A stretch of 64,000 nt of DNA. Origin: Bacillota bacterium. Lineage in GTDB: Bacteria; Bacillota; Clostridia; Lachnospirales; Lachnospiraceae. The position numbers and the translations under genes were made by a program. Shown one piece after another: positions 52,032 through 61,007 of this stretch. Position 1 is the stretch's first letter; the number at the start of each line of letters is the position of its first letter. The DNA lies in assembly GCA_023423335.1 (NCBI GenBank), contig JAFAFU010000059.1, positions 62,001-126,000 on the forward strand, given 5' to 3'. Under the pieces are notes generated by a model that saw only the letters and a list, made by a program, of their open reading frames with translations, made no database searches and had not been told where the DNA came from.

Positions 52032-53624
52032 ATGGAAACAACGAAATTTACAGAAATGGATTTAAACCCTCAAATTCTCCGGGCAGTGGAGGAAATGGGT
52101 TTTGAAGAGATGTCGCCTATTCAGGCAAAAGCAATCCCTGCCATGCTTTCCGGAAAGGACATTGTTGGTCAGGCACAGACCGGGACAGGCAAAACGGCAG
52201 CTTTTGGTATTCCTTTGCTTCAGAAGGTTGATCCGAAGGATAGAAGCCTGCAGGCCCTGATTTTATGTCCTACAAGGGAACTGGCTATCCAGGTAGCGGA
52301 AGAGTTCCGCAAATTAGCCTCTTTCATGCATGGGGTTAAAATTTTGCCCGTTTATGGAGGCCAGGAAATCTCTAAGCAGATTCGGTCTCTGAAAGGAGGG
52401 GTACAGATCATTATTGGAACTCCGGGCCGAGTTATGGATCACATGAGAAGGAAAACCATACGGTTCGATGGGCTTAAGATGGTGGTTCTGGATGAGGCGG
52501 ATGAGATGCTGAATATGGGTTTTCGGGAGGATATCGAGACCATTTTAAGTGATGCCCCTGTAGAACGCCAGACGGTATTATTCTCAGCGACTATGCCGGG
52601 ACCTATTTTGGAGATTGCCAGGACCTATCAGAAAAGTGCGGAGATGATCCGTGTGGTGAAGAAGGAACTGACGGTTCCTAAAATTGAGCAGTATTACTAT
52701 GAAGTAAATCCGAAAAATAAAGAAGAAGTCCTGTCCAGACTGCTGGATATGTATAATCCGAAATTATCACTGGTTTTTTGTAATACGAAGAAGCAGGTAG
52801 ATGAGCTGACTAGCAATCTGCAGGGCAGAGGCTATTTTGCCGAAGGACTCCACGGTGACTTGAAGCAGATACAGAGGGACCGGGTTATGAATAGCTTCCG
52901 GAATGGGAAGACGGATATTCTTGTGGCAACGGATGTAGCGGCCAGAGGAATTGATGTGGATAATGTAGAAGCGGTATTCAATTATGACGTGCCCCAGGAT
53001 GATGAATATTATGTGCACCGTATCGGACGTACCGGCCGTGCAGGCCGTGAGGGCAGGGCATTTACACTGGTCGTAGGCCGCGAGGTATTCAAACTTCGGG
53101 ATATCCAGAGATACTGCAATACCAAAATCAAGCTCCAGCCGATCCCTTCCATTAATGATGTCACCGCAGTGAAAGCGGAAAAGATGCTGGACAAAGTCCA
53201 TAATATCATTACAGGTGAGGATCTCTCTAAAATGATCAGTTTAATCGAGGACTGGGTAAATGAAGAAGAGTATACCTCCCTGGAGATCGCCGCTGCTTTT
53301 CTGAAGCTTGTCATGGGTGATGAGGGCTGCCGAGAGGAAGAGGAAAAGCATTATACCGATTTTGGTGACACCGGAGCGGAAGCCGGAATGGTCCGCTTGT
53401 TTGTCAACCTTGGTAAAAAGCAGAACATCAGACCCGGCGATATCCTTGGTGCAATTGCCGGTGAAACAGGAATGCCCGGAAAATTAATCGGGTCAATTGA
53501 TATGTACGATAAATATACGTTTGTTGAGGTTCCCAGGGAGTATGCATCCGAGGTTGTTCTCACGATGAAATCGGCAAAAATCAAAGGAAAGAGCATTAAT
53601 ATCGAGCCTGCAAACAGAAAATAA
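52032..53624 (+). CDS. DEAD-box RNA helicase
   Basis: 530 residues. Q motif MSPIQAKAIPAM, motif I AQTGTGKT, Ia PTRELA, II VLDEADEM, III SAT, then RGIDVD and HRIGRTGRAGR. The C-terminal part (about 400-530) includes an RNA-binding domain of the DbpA type (MVRLFVNLGKKQNIRPGDILGAIAGETGM). Similar to CshA/DeaD and used in ribosome assembly, RNA turnover or cold growth. The leader 51850-52031 contains GCTTCC/GGAAGC and an AT-rich dyad (ATATATACACATATAT), possibly temperature-sensitive. Confidence 0.93.
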   Translation: METTKFTEMDLNPQILRAVEEMGFEEMSPIQAKAIPAMLSGKDIVGQAQTGTGKTAAFGIPLLQKVDPKDRSLQALILCPTRELAIQVAEEFRKLASFMHGVKILPVYGGQEISKQIRSLKGGVQIIIGTPGRVMDHMRRKTIRFDGLKMVVLDEADEMLNMGFREDIETILSDAPVERQTVLFSATMPGPILEIARTYQKSAEMIRVVKKELTVPKIEQYYYEVNPKNKEEVLSRLLDMYNPKLSLVFCNTKKQVDELTSNLQGRGYFAEGLHGDLKQIQRDRVMNSFRNGKTDILVATDVAARGIDVDNVEAVFNYDVPQDDEYYVHRIGRTGRAGREGRAFTLVVGREVFKLRDIQRYCNTKIKLQPIPSINDVTAVKAEKMLDKVHNIITGEDLSKMISLIEDWVNEEEYTSLEIAAAFLKLVMGDEGCREEEEKHYTDFGDTGAEAGMVRLFVNLGKKQNIRPGDILGAIAGETGMPGKLIGSIDMYDKYTFVEVPREYASEVVLTMKSAKIKGKSINIEPANRK

Positions 53625-53645
53625 TGATTAATTGCGTCTTCTGAC

Positions 53646-53690
53646 TTGACTTCTACTTTTAACTCACTTATAATAATAATTACTATTATT
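53646..53690 (+). promoter_or_regulatory. Promoter and PerR-box-like dyad of the perR-like gene
   Basis: TTGACT (53646-53651), 17-base spacer, TATAAT (53669-53674). The AT-rich dyad TTATAATAATAATTACTATTATT covers 53668-53690 and overlaps the -10; it resembles the PerR box TTATAATNATTATAA. This suggests autoregulation. Confidence 0.55.
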
Positions 53691-53736
53691 GGCGGCAAGC
53701 AGTGATTCTGATTAGATTATAGTTAGGAGTGAAAGT

Positions 53737-54126
53737 ATGACGGCTACAAAATATAGCAGGCAGCGTGAAGCAATCAAGGAATACCTGCTGCATACCAAGG
53801 AACATCCGACTGCAGATACGGTTTATATGCATATTCGGGGAATATATCCGAATATCAGTCTGGGTACCGTATACCGGAATCTTAATTTGCTTGCGGAGCA
53901 AGGCGAGATTTTAAAAATCAACTGCCGGGATGGCAGCGACCGATTTGATGGAAATCCGAACCTGCATTATCATTTTATCTGCAACGAATGCGGTCAGGTT
54001 ATTGACCTGAATATGGAGTCCATTGAGCATATCAATGTAATTGCGAATGCAGGCTTTATGGGAAAAGTTGAGGGTCATGTCACTTTCTTTTATGGGATTT
54101 GCCCGCAATGTAACCATAAACATTAA
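53737..54126 (+). CDS. perR: Fur-family regulator, probably PerR
   Basis: 129 residues. The winged-helix DNA-binding part (about 1-75: REAIKEYLLHTKEHPTADTVYMHI, LGTVYRNLNLLAEQG) is followed by the dimer domain. The zinc pairs CNEC and CPQC are present, and the metal-site histidines HYHF and the HV at about 120. It senses peroxide (PerR) or iron (Fur); the nearby rubrerythrin argues for PerR. ATG 53737 has GAGTGAAAG upstream. Confidence 0.85.
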   Translation: MTATKYSRQREAIKEYLLHTKEHPTADTVYMHIRGIYPNISLGTVYRNLNLLAEQGEILKINCRDGSDRFDGNPNLHYHFICNECGQVIDLNMESIEHINVIANAGFMGKVEGHVTFFYGICPQCNHKH

Positions 54127-54143
54127 TACTTAGCTTCAGTACA

Positions 54144-54174
54144 GGGCTGTTACGCGATAGTAACAGCTCTTTTT
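54144..54174 (+). terminator. Terminator of the perR-like gene
   Basis: GGGCTGTTAC pairs with GTAACAGCTC (one wobble) around GCGATA, followed by TTTTT. Confidence 0.8.
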
Positions 54175-54214
54175 CTGCGGAAAAATACTTGTAAAATTTT
54201 ATATAAAAAGGGTA

Positions 54215-54276
54215 TTGACAGATATCCAATTATCGTATATTATACTAATATCAGTAACAGTTATCATTATTAATAT
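54215..54276 (+). promoter_or_regulatory. Promoter and AT-rich operator of the rubrerythrin gene
   Basis: TTGACA (54215-54220), 17-base spacer, TATTAT (54238-54243). Downstream, GTTATCATTATTAATA (about 54259-54274) resembles the AT-rich boxes bound by PerR/Fur, so repression by the adjacent regulator is plausible. Confidence 0.5.
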
Positions 54277-54302
54277 AAAATGACATAATGAAGGAGAACA
54301 TC

Positions 54303-54845
54303 ATGAAAAAATTTGTGTGCCAGGTATGCGGATATGTTCACGAAGGAGACAGTGTACCGGAGGTATGCCCCATTTGCAAAGCCCGCAAGGAGAAATTTGC
54401 CGAGAAGCCGGAAGGATTATTCTGGGCGGATGAGCATGTTGTGGGAGTAGCGCAGGGGGTAAGCGAGGATATCATAAAGGATCTGAGAGATAATTACATG
54501 GGTGAATGCACCGAGGTAGGTATGTACCTGGCGATGGCCAGAGCAGCACATAGGGAAGGATATCCCGAGATCGGATTATATTATGAGAAGGCAGCCTGGG
54601 AAGAAGCAGAGCATGCTGCAAAGTTTGCAGAACTTCTCGGAGAAGTTGTTACCTCCAGCACGAAGAAAAATCTTCAGTTAAGAGTTGACGCAGAAAACGG
54701 TGCCTGCATGGGTAAAAAAGATCTTGCCGTCCGGGCAAAGGCAGCGAACCTGGATGCAATCCATGATACGGTTCATGAGATGGCCAAGGATGAAGCAAGA
54801 CATGGTAAGGCATTCAAGGGATTACTTGAAAGGTATTTTAATTAA
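54303..54845 (+). CDS. rbr: Reverse rubrerythrin
   Basis: 180 residues. The rubredoxin domain comes first (CQVCGYVHEGDSVPEVCPICKA, residues 5-27), the four-helix diiron domain second, which is the reversed order seen in clostridial reverse rubrerythrins. Diiron ligands are Glu in GECTEVGMYLAMARAAHREGY, EEAEHAAKFAEL and DEARHGKAF. It reduces hydrogen peroxide with electrons from NADH via other proteins. ATG 54303 follows AAGGAG. It is placed directly after perR. Confidence 0.93.
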   Translation: MKKFVCQVCGYVHEGDSVPEVCPICKARKEKFAEKPEGLFWADEHVVGVAQGVSEDIIKDLRDNYMGECTEVGMYLAMARAAHREGYPEIGLYYEKAAWEEAEHAAKFAELLGEVVTSSTKKNLQLRVDAENGACMGKKDLAVRAKAANLDAIHDTVHEMAKDEARHGKAFKGLLERYFN

Positions 54846-54891
54846 AGTTGAACGCACTGGGCATCTCAAGGGATTACTTGAAAGGTATTTT
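54814..54891 (+). repeat. Direct repeat of the rubrerythrin 3' end
   Basis: A 26-base sequence ending the gene (54814-54839) recurs unchanged at 54866-54891, 52 bases on. The second copy encodes KGLLERYF in another frame followed by stop codons. It looks like the relic of a second rubrerythrin gene or a slippage duplication. Confidence 0.65.
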
Positions 54892-55001
54892 GCATAATAA
54901 GCATATAAGGAATATAGTTAAACAGCCGACCCCAGGGACTGACATGACAGACATTATTATCTGCATTGCGGTCTCTTTCCATATATTTGCTCCCCCAATA
55001 C

Positions 55002-55036
55002 AAAAGAAACGTCCCTACTCCGGGACGTTTCTTTTT
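55002..55036 (+). terminator. Terminator of the rubrerythrin transcript
   Basis: AAAAGAAACGTCCC and GGGACGTTTCTTTT with a loop of six, then TTT. Confidence 0.85.
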
Positions 55037-55062
55037 GCAGTAAATATATTTTCATTTAATAT

Positions 55063-55443
55063 TTATTTTGTACGCATGATATGTACACAGTATACATAGA
55101 TATTCTGTATCTTTTTCGCTTCAACGCCATCTACATGAATAACCGGCTGTGTCTCGGAGGGTGTCGTATAAATTTTAAAAACAATTCCATCCTGGTTTAC
55201 TCTCATATTCCGGATCGGCTTGGATGCATAATCTTTTTTAGGTACACCGATGTAATTAAAAATAATATCGTAGGTATCCGGATGGGTGAAACAGAGAATG
55301 ATTTCATCCTTCTCATACATTCCGATAATTTCCCGGGCCTCCTCAAAGGTCATGTTGGTACATTTGTACTCGCCCTCATTAAACAGGGTATTCATGTTGG
55401 TGTTATCAAGCAGTAGTAAGGGGTTATTCAATTTTTTTGACAT
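55063..55443 (-). CDS. Hypothetical protein, 126 aa
   Basis: Soluble, mixed alpha/beta. The segment MNTLFNEGEYKCTNMTFEEAREII resembles small proteins of unknown function found in Firmicutes and phages, but no firm family can be given. Start ATG 55443 (AGGAAGGAG upstream). Codon use matches neighbours. It is not linked to the hydrogenase operon by strand spacing. Confidence 0.6.
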   Translation of the reverse strand: MSKKLNNPLLLLDNTNMNTLFNEGEYKCTNMTFEEAREIIGMYEKDEIILCFTHPDTYDIIFNYIGVPKKDYASKPIRNMRVNQDGIVFKIYTTPSETQPVIHVDGVEAKKIQNIYVYCVHIMRTK

Positions 55444-55566
55444 ATGGGACCACTCCTTCCTGTTAGCTGTCCAAGCAGCGGATAATATCCAAAGCATAGG
55501 AACTGATATTGATTCTTATACCTTAAGTATAGGAAATCAATGGATAAAAGTCAATAGAGTGGCTTA

Positions 55567-55634
55567 AAAGAACCCCTGAGCATCCTTTTTTCCAGGAGAT
55601 ATAACCGCTTGGAAGGGATGGTCAGGGGTTCTTT
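55567..55634. terminator. Terminator of the hydrogenase operon
   Basis: AAAGAACCCCTGA (55567-55579) pairs with TCAGGGGTTCTTT (55622-55634), with an inner CATCC/GGATG pair. The minus strand continues into TTTT. Confidence 0.8.
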
Positions 55635-55638
55635 AGAT

Positions 55639-57387
55639 TTATAACTGGTTGATGGATCTCTTAATGTAGGTAGTATGCAGAATATCATGGGCCTTATGGC
55701 TTCCCGGTTTACCGAGATACTCGGCATAAAGCTTTTGAATGGCGGCATTCTCATGAGATTTACGGATTGGCATGGCAGCATCCTGGTTATAGAGTGCTTT
55801 TGCACGCTCCGTACGAATATCGGTGAAGTTTCTCACACTGGCAGGCTGGATTGGCTGTCCGCCGCCATTAACACATCCGCCGGGGCAACCCATGATTTCG
55901 ATAAAGTGGTAATTTGCCTCACCGGATTTCACGGCTTCCAGTAATTCTCTTGCATTGGACAGACCGGATGCAACGGCTACGTTGATATCCATTCCCGCAA
56001 CGTGATAGGTGGCCTCTTTAATACCCTTTGTTCCTCTGACTTCAGCAAAATCAGGACTCGGAAGCTCCTTGCCGGTAAGTGTCTCAACGGCAGTACGGAG
56101 AGCCGCCTCCATAACACCGCCGGTAGCGCCGAAGATAACTGCGGCACCGGTGGAATCACCAAGAGGATTATCAAACTCCTCTTCCGGAAGAGAAGCAAAG
56201 TTTAAGCCGACACGGTCAATTATTCTGGCGAGCTCTCTGGTGGTAATGGAGATATCCACATCAGGAACACCGGCAGCATTCTGGTCATCTCTGCCGATTT
56301 CAAATTTCTTTGCGGTACAGGGCATTACACTGACCATAACGATCTTCTTCGGATCAATGCCCATCTTCTCAGCATAATAGGTCTTGGTAATGGCTCCGAA
56401 CATCTGCTGGGGAGACTTGCAGCTGGACAGGTTATCCAGCATATCCGGATAGTAGTGCTCACAATATTTGATCCAGCCCGGTGAACAGGAGGTGATGAGA
56501 GGAAGGACTCCCCCATTCCGGATACGGTCAAGGAGCTCAGTCGCCTCCTCCATAATGGTAAGATCGGCGGAGAAATCCGTATCAAATACTTTATCAAAGC
56601 CCAAGCGACGGAGAGCAGCGACCATCTTACCCTGCACATTGGTTCCGATCGGATATCCGAATTCTTCGCCAAGGGCTGCACGTACGGCAGGAGCTGTCTG
56701 TACGATAACATACTTATCGGGATCTTCGATTGCCGCTAATACCTCATCCGTATAATCCTTCTCTGCCAGTGCGCCGGTCGGGCAGACGGCAATACACTGA
56801 CCGCAGGATACGCAGCTGGTATCGCCAAGGCCCATATCAAAGGCACAGGCAACACTTGTTCCGAAGCCACGCTCGTTGGCACCGATTACGCCGATACCCT
56901 GAACTCTGTCGCATACGGCAACACAGCGTCTGCAGAGAATACACTTATTATTATCACGTACCATATGAGGGGAAGTATTATCAACATCATAATGGTTACG
57001 ATCACCCTCATAATAGTTTTCGTTATCTACCTTCAGATCATTGCAGAGCTTCTGGAGCTCACATTTCCCGCTTCTGACGCAGGACAGACACTTCTTGTCG
57101 TGGTCGGAGAGGATCAGCTCCAAGGTTTGTTTGCGGGATTCCAATACCTTGGGAGTATTTGTTTTAATCTCCATACCTTCTGCTACGGGATACATACAGG
57201 AGGCTACGAGGCTTCTGGCACCCTTAACCTCTACCACGCAGATGCGGCAGGCGCCGATTTCATTGATTTCCTTTAAGAAGCATAAGGTAGGGATATCGAT
57301 ATGAGCTTGCTTGGCAGCCTCTAAAATAGTGGAACCCTTCGGTACATCGATGGGCATACCATTTATTTTGATATTTACAGTTTCCAT
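55639..57387 (-). CDS. hydA: [FeFe] hydrogenase catalytic subunit (HydA, bifurcating type)
   Basis: Makes or uses H2. 582 residues. Domains in order: [2Fe-2S] ferredoxin-like (IDIPTLCFLKEINEIGACRIC, 30-65), His-Cys cluster (HDKKCLSCVRSGKCELQKLC), two [4Fe-4S] (CILCRRCVAVC and CVSCGQCIAVC near 150-205), then the H-cluster domain. That domain has TSCSPGWIK near 298, MPCTAKKFE near 355 and EIMGCPGGCVNGGGQP near 500, all three signatures intact. ATG 57387 follows AGGAGGAAAAT. It is the last gene of the operon, with nuoF-like upstream. Confidence 0.96.
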   Translation of the reverse strand: METVNIKINGMPIDVPKGSTILEAAKQAHIDIPTLCFLKEINEIGACRICVVEVKGARSLVASCMYPVAEGMEIKTNTPKVLESRKQTLELILSDHDKKCLSCVRSGKCELQKLCNDLKVDNENYYEGDRNHYDVDNTSPHMVRDNNKCILCRRCVAVCDRVQGIGVIGANERGFGTSVACAFDMGLGDTSCVSCGQCIAVCPTGALAEKDYTDEVLAAIEDPDKYVIVQTAPAVRAALGEEFGYPIGTNVQGKMVAALRRLGFDKVFDTDFSADLTIMEEATELLDRIRNGGVLPLITSCSPGWIKYCEHYYPDMLDNLSSCKSPQQMFGAITKTYYAEKMGIDPKKIVMVSVMPCTAKKFEIGRDDQNAAGVPDVDISITTRELARIIDRVGLNFASLPEEEFDNPLGDSTGAAVIFGATGGVMEAALRTAVETLTGKELPSPDFAEVRGTKGIKEATYHVAGMDINVAVASGLSNARELLEAVKSGEANYHFIEIMGCPGGCVNGGGQPIQPASVRNFTDIRTERAKALYNQDAAMPIRKSHENAAIQKLYAEYLGKPGSHKAHDILHTTYIKRSINQL

Positions 57388-57398
57388 ATTTTCCTCCT

Positions 57399-59186
57399 TT
57401 ATCGCTTAGAGATAGCACCAAAGCGGCATTTTTCCATACAAGCTCCGCACTTGATACATTTACTCTGGTCGATGACATGGGCTTCCTTAACCTTACCCTG
57501 GATCGCGCTGTTCGGGCAGATCCTGGCGCATAAAGTACAGCCTTTACATTTATCCGCGTCAATAATATAGGACAGAAGCGATTTACAAACGCCGGAAGGG
57601 CATCTCTTATCAACGACATGGGCCACATATTCATCCCTGAAATAGCGCAGAGTGGATAATACCGGGTTCGGAGCTGTCTGTCCGAGACCGCAGAGAGCAT
57701 TCTCCTTAATGTAATAGCAGAGCTCTTCCAAGCGGTCAAGGTCCTCCAGGGTTCCATTGCCCTTTGAGATCTTGTCTAACATCTCGGAGAGGCGTTTGGT
57801 TCCGATACGGCAGGGGGTACATTTACCGCAGGACTCATCCACGGTGAATTCCAGGAAGAACTTCGCAATATCCACCATACAGTTGTCTTCATCCATAACA
57901 ATCAAACCGCCGGAACCCATCATGGAACCGATACGGATCAAGTTGTCATAGTCAATCGGAATGTCAAAGTGTTCCGAAGGAATACAACCGCCGGACGGAC
58001 CGCCGGTCTGCGCCGCTTTAAATCTCTTGCCGTTTGGGATACCTCCGCCGATGTCTTCAATTACTTCGCGAAGTGTGGTGCCCATGGGGACTTCAACAAG
58101 GCCGGTATTTTTGATTTTGCCGCCCAAGGCAAATACTTTGGTTCCCTTGGACTTCTCGGTTCCCATGGAAGCAAACCATTCCGGTCCGTTTAAGATGATC
58201 GGAGGGATGTTGGCATAGGTTTCAACATTATTTAAGATGGTAGGCTTCTGGAATAAGCCTTTCTGTGCAGGGAACGGAGGACGAGGGCGGGGTTCGCCGC
58301 GGTTGCCCTCGATGGAGGTCATAAGTGCGGTTTCCTCGCCACATACAAATGCACCGGCACCAAGTCTTAAATCAATATCAAAATCAAAACCGGTTCCGAA
58401 TATATTCTTACCAAGAAGGCCATATTCCCTCGCCTGGCCAATCGCTATCTTAAGCCGGTCTACGGCGATCGGGTATTCGGCACGGACATAGATATAGCCC
58501 TGGGTAGCTCCGATTGCATATCCTGCGATTGCCATAGCCTCAAGTACGACATGCGGATCTCCCTCTAAAACAGAACGGTCCATGAATGCGCCGGGATCGC
58601 CTTCATCCGCATTACAGCAGACATACTTTTGATCAGCATCGTTACCCTTGGCCAGCTTCCACTTCATACCGGTAGGGAAACCGCCTCCTCCGCGGCCGCG
58701 GAGACCACTGTCAAGGATCATCTGGATTACCTGGTCCGGAGAGAACTCGGTTAAAACTCTGCCGAGAGCCTCATAACCATTGGTGGCAATGTATTCATCA
58801 ATATTCTCAGGATTGATCACACCGCAATTACGGAGTGCAATTCTATGCTGTTTTTTGTAAAAATCAGTATCATTTAAGGACTTTAATTTGCCCTCGGCAT
58901 CTTCCTCCTTATAAACAAGGCGGGTAACGATACGGCCCTTTACCAGATGCTCAGACACAATCTCAGGAACATCTTCCGGTGTTACCAGAGCATAGAAGGT
59001 GGCTTCCGGATAGACAATCATAATCGGACCCAAAGCACAAAGACCATGGCAGCCGGTCTGTACGACAGCAATTTCTTCCTTCAGCCCGGCCTTATTTATT
59101 TCAACCTGCAGGGTTTCTAAGATTTTGGGGGTTCCTGAGGAAGTACACCCGGTTCCACCACAAACCAATACGTGTGAACGATACAT
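57399..59186 (-). CDS. hydB: NuoF-like NADH-binding subunit (HydB/HndC)
   Basis: 595 residues. An N-terminal thioredoxin-like [2Fe-2S] domain (VLVCGGTGCTSSG, QTGCHGLCALGP) is followed by the NADH/FMN domain with GLRGRGGGGFPTGMKWKLA near 170 and CNADEGDPGAFMDR. The SLBB fold comes next, then the [4Fe-4S] site ESCGKCTPCRIGTKRL near 460. A C-terminal 2x[4Fe-4S] ferredoxin (CKGCTLCARICP and CIKCGACMEKC) ends the chain. It is the flavin subunit that splits electrons between NADH and ferredoxin. It is next to hydA. Confidence 0.95.
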   Translation of the reverse strand: MYRSHVLVCGGTGCTSSGTPKILETLQVEINKAGLKEEIAVVQTGCHGLCALGPIMIVYPEATFYALVTPEDVPEIVSEHLVKGRIVTRLVYKEEDAEGKLKSLNDTDFYKKQHRIALRNCGVINPENIDEYIATNGYEALGRVLTEFSPDQVIQMILDSGLRGRGGGGFPTGMKWKLAKGNDADQKYVCCNADEGDPGAFMDRSVLEGDPHVVLEAMAIAGYAIGATQGYIYVRAEYPIAVDRLKIAIGQAREYGLLGKNIFGTGFDFDIDLRLGAGAFVCGEETALMTSIEGNRGEPRPRPPFPAQKGLFQKPTILNNVETYANIPPIILNGPEWFASMGTEKSKGTKVFALGGKIKNTGLVEVPMGTTLREVIEDIGGGIPNGKRFKAAQTGGPSGGCIPSEHFDIPIDYDNLIRIGSMMGSGGLIVMDEDNCMVDIAKFFLEFTVDESCGKCTPCRIGTKRLSEMLDKISKGNGTLEDLDRLEELCYYIKENALCGLGQTAPNPVLSTLRYFRDEYVAHVVDKRCPSGVCKSLLSYIIDADKCKGCTLCARICPNSAIQGKVKEAHVIDQSKCIKCGACMEKCRFGAISKR

Positions 59187-59204
59187 AATGTGACCTCCTT
59201 TGGA

Positions 59205-59576
59205 TTAACCGAGTGACTCGGATATGGTATATTTTTTTATAACCTGACCACGGATGACATGCTGCTCCAATACTTCAAGCGCTTTTTCCGCTGTCATTTT
59301 AACATAGGTTACTTTTTCTTTTCCAGGCTCCAATACCTCAACGATCGGCTCGTACTGACAGAGTCCGATACATCCGGTCTGGACAACAGCAACATTAGTC
59401 AGGCCCTTCGATTGTACTGCATCGGAAAGGGCGGTTAATACCGGCCTTGCGCCACTGGCAATACCGCAGGTTGCCATACCGACCACAACACGGGTCTGAT
59501 TATGGCTTTCATTGCGAAGACCCATCTGGCCCTGCATCATTTCCTTGATTGCCTTAAGCTCTTCTAGAGATTTCAT
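59205..59576 (-). CDS. [2Fe-2S] thioredoxin-like ferredoxin (HndB type)
   Basis: 123 residues. VVGMATCGIASGARPVLTAL, then VVQTGCIGLCQYEPIVEV carry the four Cys of the thioredoxin-like [2Fe-2S] cluster. Similar to HndB of NADP-reducing hydrogenases. The N terminus is a coiled helix (SLEELKAIKEMMQGQMGLR). It sits between the HATPase gene and hydB, in the same operon. Confidence 0.92.
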   Translation of the reverse strand: MKSLEELKAIKEMMQGQMGLRNESHNQTRVVVGMATCGIASGARPVLTALSDAVQSKGLTNVAVVQTGCIGLCQYEPIVEVLEPGKEKVTYVKMTAEKALEVLEQHVIRGQVIKKYTISESLG

Positions 59577-59625
59577 CTGTTTTCCTCCTATTTGAAAATG
59601 CGTAATACGTTCATAGTGGCAACGG

Positions 59626-60183
59626 TCATATGCGGCAACCGCCGTCCACCTCCTGTTGGTTTTCTTCCAGATACTCTTTTATATAAGCAGCCACCTTAGG
59701 AACATAAAACGGGATGTCTCCAAGTATTTCGCGTAGCTGCCGGGTATCAAGCGTGAACACCTTCCCATCAAAGCCATAGGTATATAAAAAATCAATCTGT
59801 GTATTTGAAATTATTAATGTATAGATCGTGCTGTTGATATCACCAAGCGGCATCCGGTCAATATGGGACAATCCGAATATTGCCGTAACCTTAGTTCCCA
59901 AATTTACGGATGACTCCATATGGAAGCTTCCGCCCGTACTGATTGCCGCCTGTTTCATAAAAGGAATTCCTAAGCCGACACCTCTTGTTGTTCTTGTCGT
60001 ATAGAAAGGGTCCTCTGCCCGGGAAAGCTGTTCACGGTTCATTCCACAGCCATTATCGGTAATCCGTAGGGTAAGTGTATCATCTGATGTACTAATATAG
60101 ATCTCAATCTCAATTAGGCCGGCACCGGCCCGGACTGAATTGTTCGCAACATCCAATACATTAAGAGATAATTCCGTCATCAT
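59626..60183 (-). CDS. HATPase-domain protein in the hydrogenase operon
   Basis: 185 residues. A GHKL ATPase fold: N box ELSLNVLDVANNSVRAGAGLIEIE (residues 4-27), G1 DNGCGM, G2 RGVGLGIPFMK. There is no dimerisation or phosphoacceptor His domain, so it is a free-standing ATPase such as those accompanying HydA and Nuo-like genes in clostridia and Thermotoga. Its role may be in sensing or a kinase. The stop of nuoE lies 3 bases upstream of its start. Confidence 0.88.
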   Translation of the reverse strand: MMTELSLNVLDVANNSVRAGAGLIEIEIYISTSDDTLTLRITDNGCGMNREQLSRAEDPFYTTRTTRGVGLGIPFMKQAAISTGGSFHMESSVNLGTKVTAIFGLSHIDRMPLGDINSTIYTLIISNTQIDFLYTYGFDGKVFTLDTRQLREILGDIPFYVPKVAAYIKEYLEENQQEVDGGCRI

Positions 60184-60185
60184 AC

Positions 60186-60680
60186 TTAATTATATTTTGA
60201 GATAATTCCGTCCAGGTCATCAAGCGTTAATTTCCCGTATACATCCTCATTTACGGTTAATACGGGCGCTAAGCCACAAGCACCGATACAACGGCAGGAC
60301 TCCAGGGAGAACTTACCGTCCGGTGAGCATTCGCCGTCCTTGATACCAAGCAAATCCTGAAGTTTGTTAAAAATATCACCGGAGCCTTTTACGTAGCAAG
60401 CTGTTCCTAAGCATACAGAGATTTTATATTTACCCTTCGGATTCAGGGAGAACTGGGAATAAAAAGTAGCTATTCCGTATATTTTCTCTAGGGGAACATT
60501 CATTTCGTCCGATATCATGGTCTGCACTTCAATCGGAAGGTAGCCATAAATATCCTGTGCCTTTTGTAAGATGGGCATCAGAGCGCCTTTGTCGTTACGG
60601 TGATCATCAATCACCTTTAAGAGTGCGGCCTCCTGCTCCTTCGTTCCTGCAAAGGGTACGGATTTTTTTGTTATACCCAT
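60186..60680 (-). CDS. hydC: NuoE-like [2Fe-2S] subunit (HydC/HndA)
   Basis: 164 residues. The thioredoxin-like fold has the four-Cys cluster (CLGTACYVKGSGDIF and CRCIGACGLAPVLTV). It starts with a helical region (TKEQEAALLKVIDDHRNDKGALMPILQKAQDIYGYLP). This is the small subunit of the bifurcating hydrogenase. It is the first gene of the operon, with an AGGAGGTATT ribosome site. Confidence 0.94.
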   Translation of the reverse strand: MGITKKSVPFAGTKEQEAALLKVIDDHRNDKGALMPILQKAQDIYGYLPIEVQTMISDEMNVPLEKIYGIATFYSQFSLNPKGKYKISVCLGTACYVKGSGDIFNKLQDLLGIKDGECSPDGKFSLESCRCIGACGLAPVLTVNEDVYGKLTLDDLDGIISKYN

Positions 60681-60723
60681 TGTAATACCTCCTCATATAA
60701 TGTTAACGCCACAAAACACTAAC

Positions 60724-60732
60724 ATTATACCA
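60724..60732 (-). promoter_or_regulatory. Extended -10 promoter of the hydrogenase operon
   Basis: On the minus strand TGGTATAAT, an extended -10. No good -35 is visible. The 327-base gap 60681-61007 also holds the divergent promoter at 60872 and nothing else that I recognise. Confidence 0.5.
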
Positions 60733-60871
60733 TAACTGTGTTAAAAAATCTACAAAAAATATCAACAAGTTTCGATGAATATAATACTTTTGGTGTATGC
60801 AAGGTGTATAATTGAATTGGAAAAGTATAGTATTGATCCATAGGAACAGGCTGGCTGCCGACTATTCTACA

Positions 60872-60900
60872 TTGTATTTTACGACATAAAGTATTATAAT
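60872..60900 (+). promoter_or_regulatory. Promoter of the GGDEF-like gene
   Basis: TTGTAT (60872-60877), 17-base spacer, TATAAT (60895-60900), start about 60907, leader about 100 bases. Confidence 0.6.
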
Positions 60901-61007
60901 GATAATAGTTTTATTTTATAATACAGGGTGACCGGAGAAAACATGCTTCCCGCGGGTGTCCGGTTATTACGGTGAGTTTACAATTATACCTGAGGAAGGG
61001 GCAGAAA

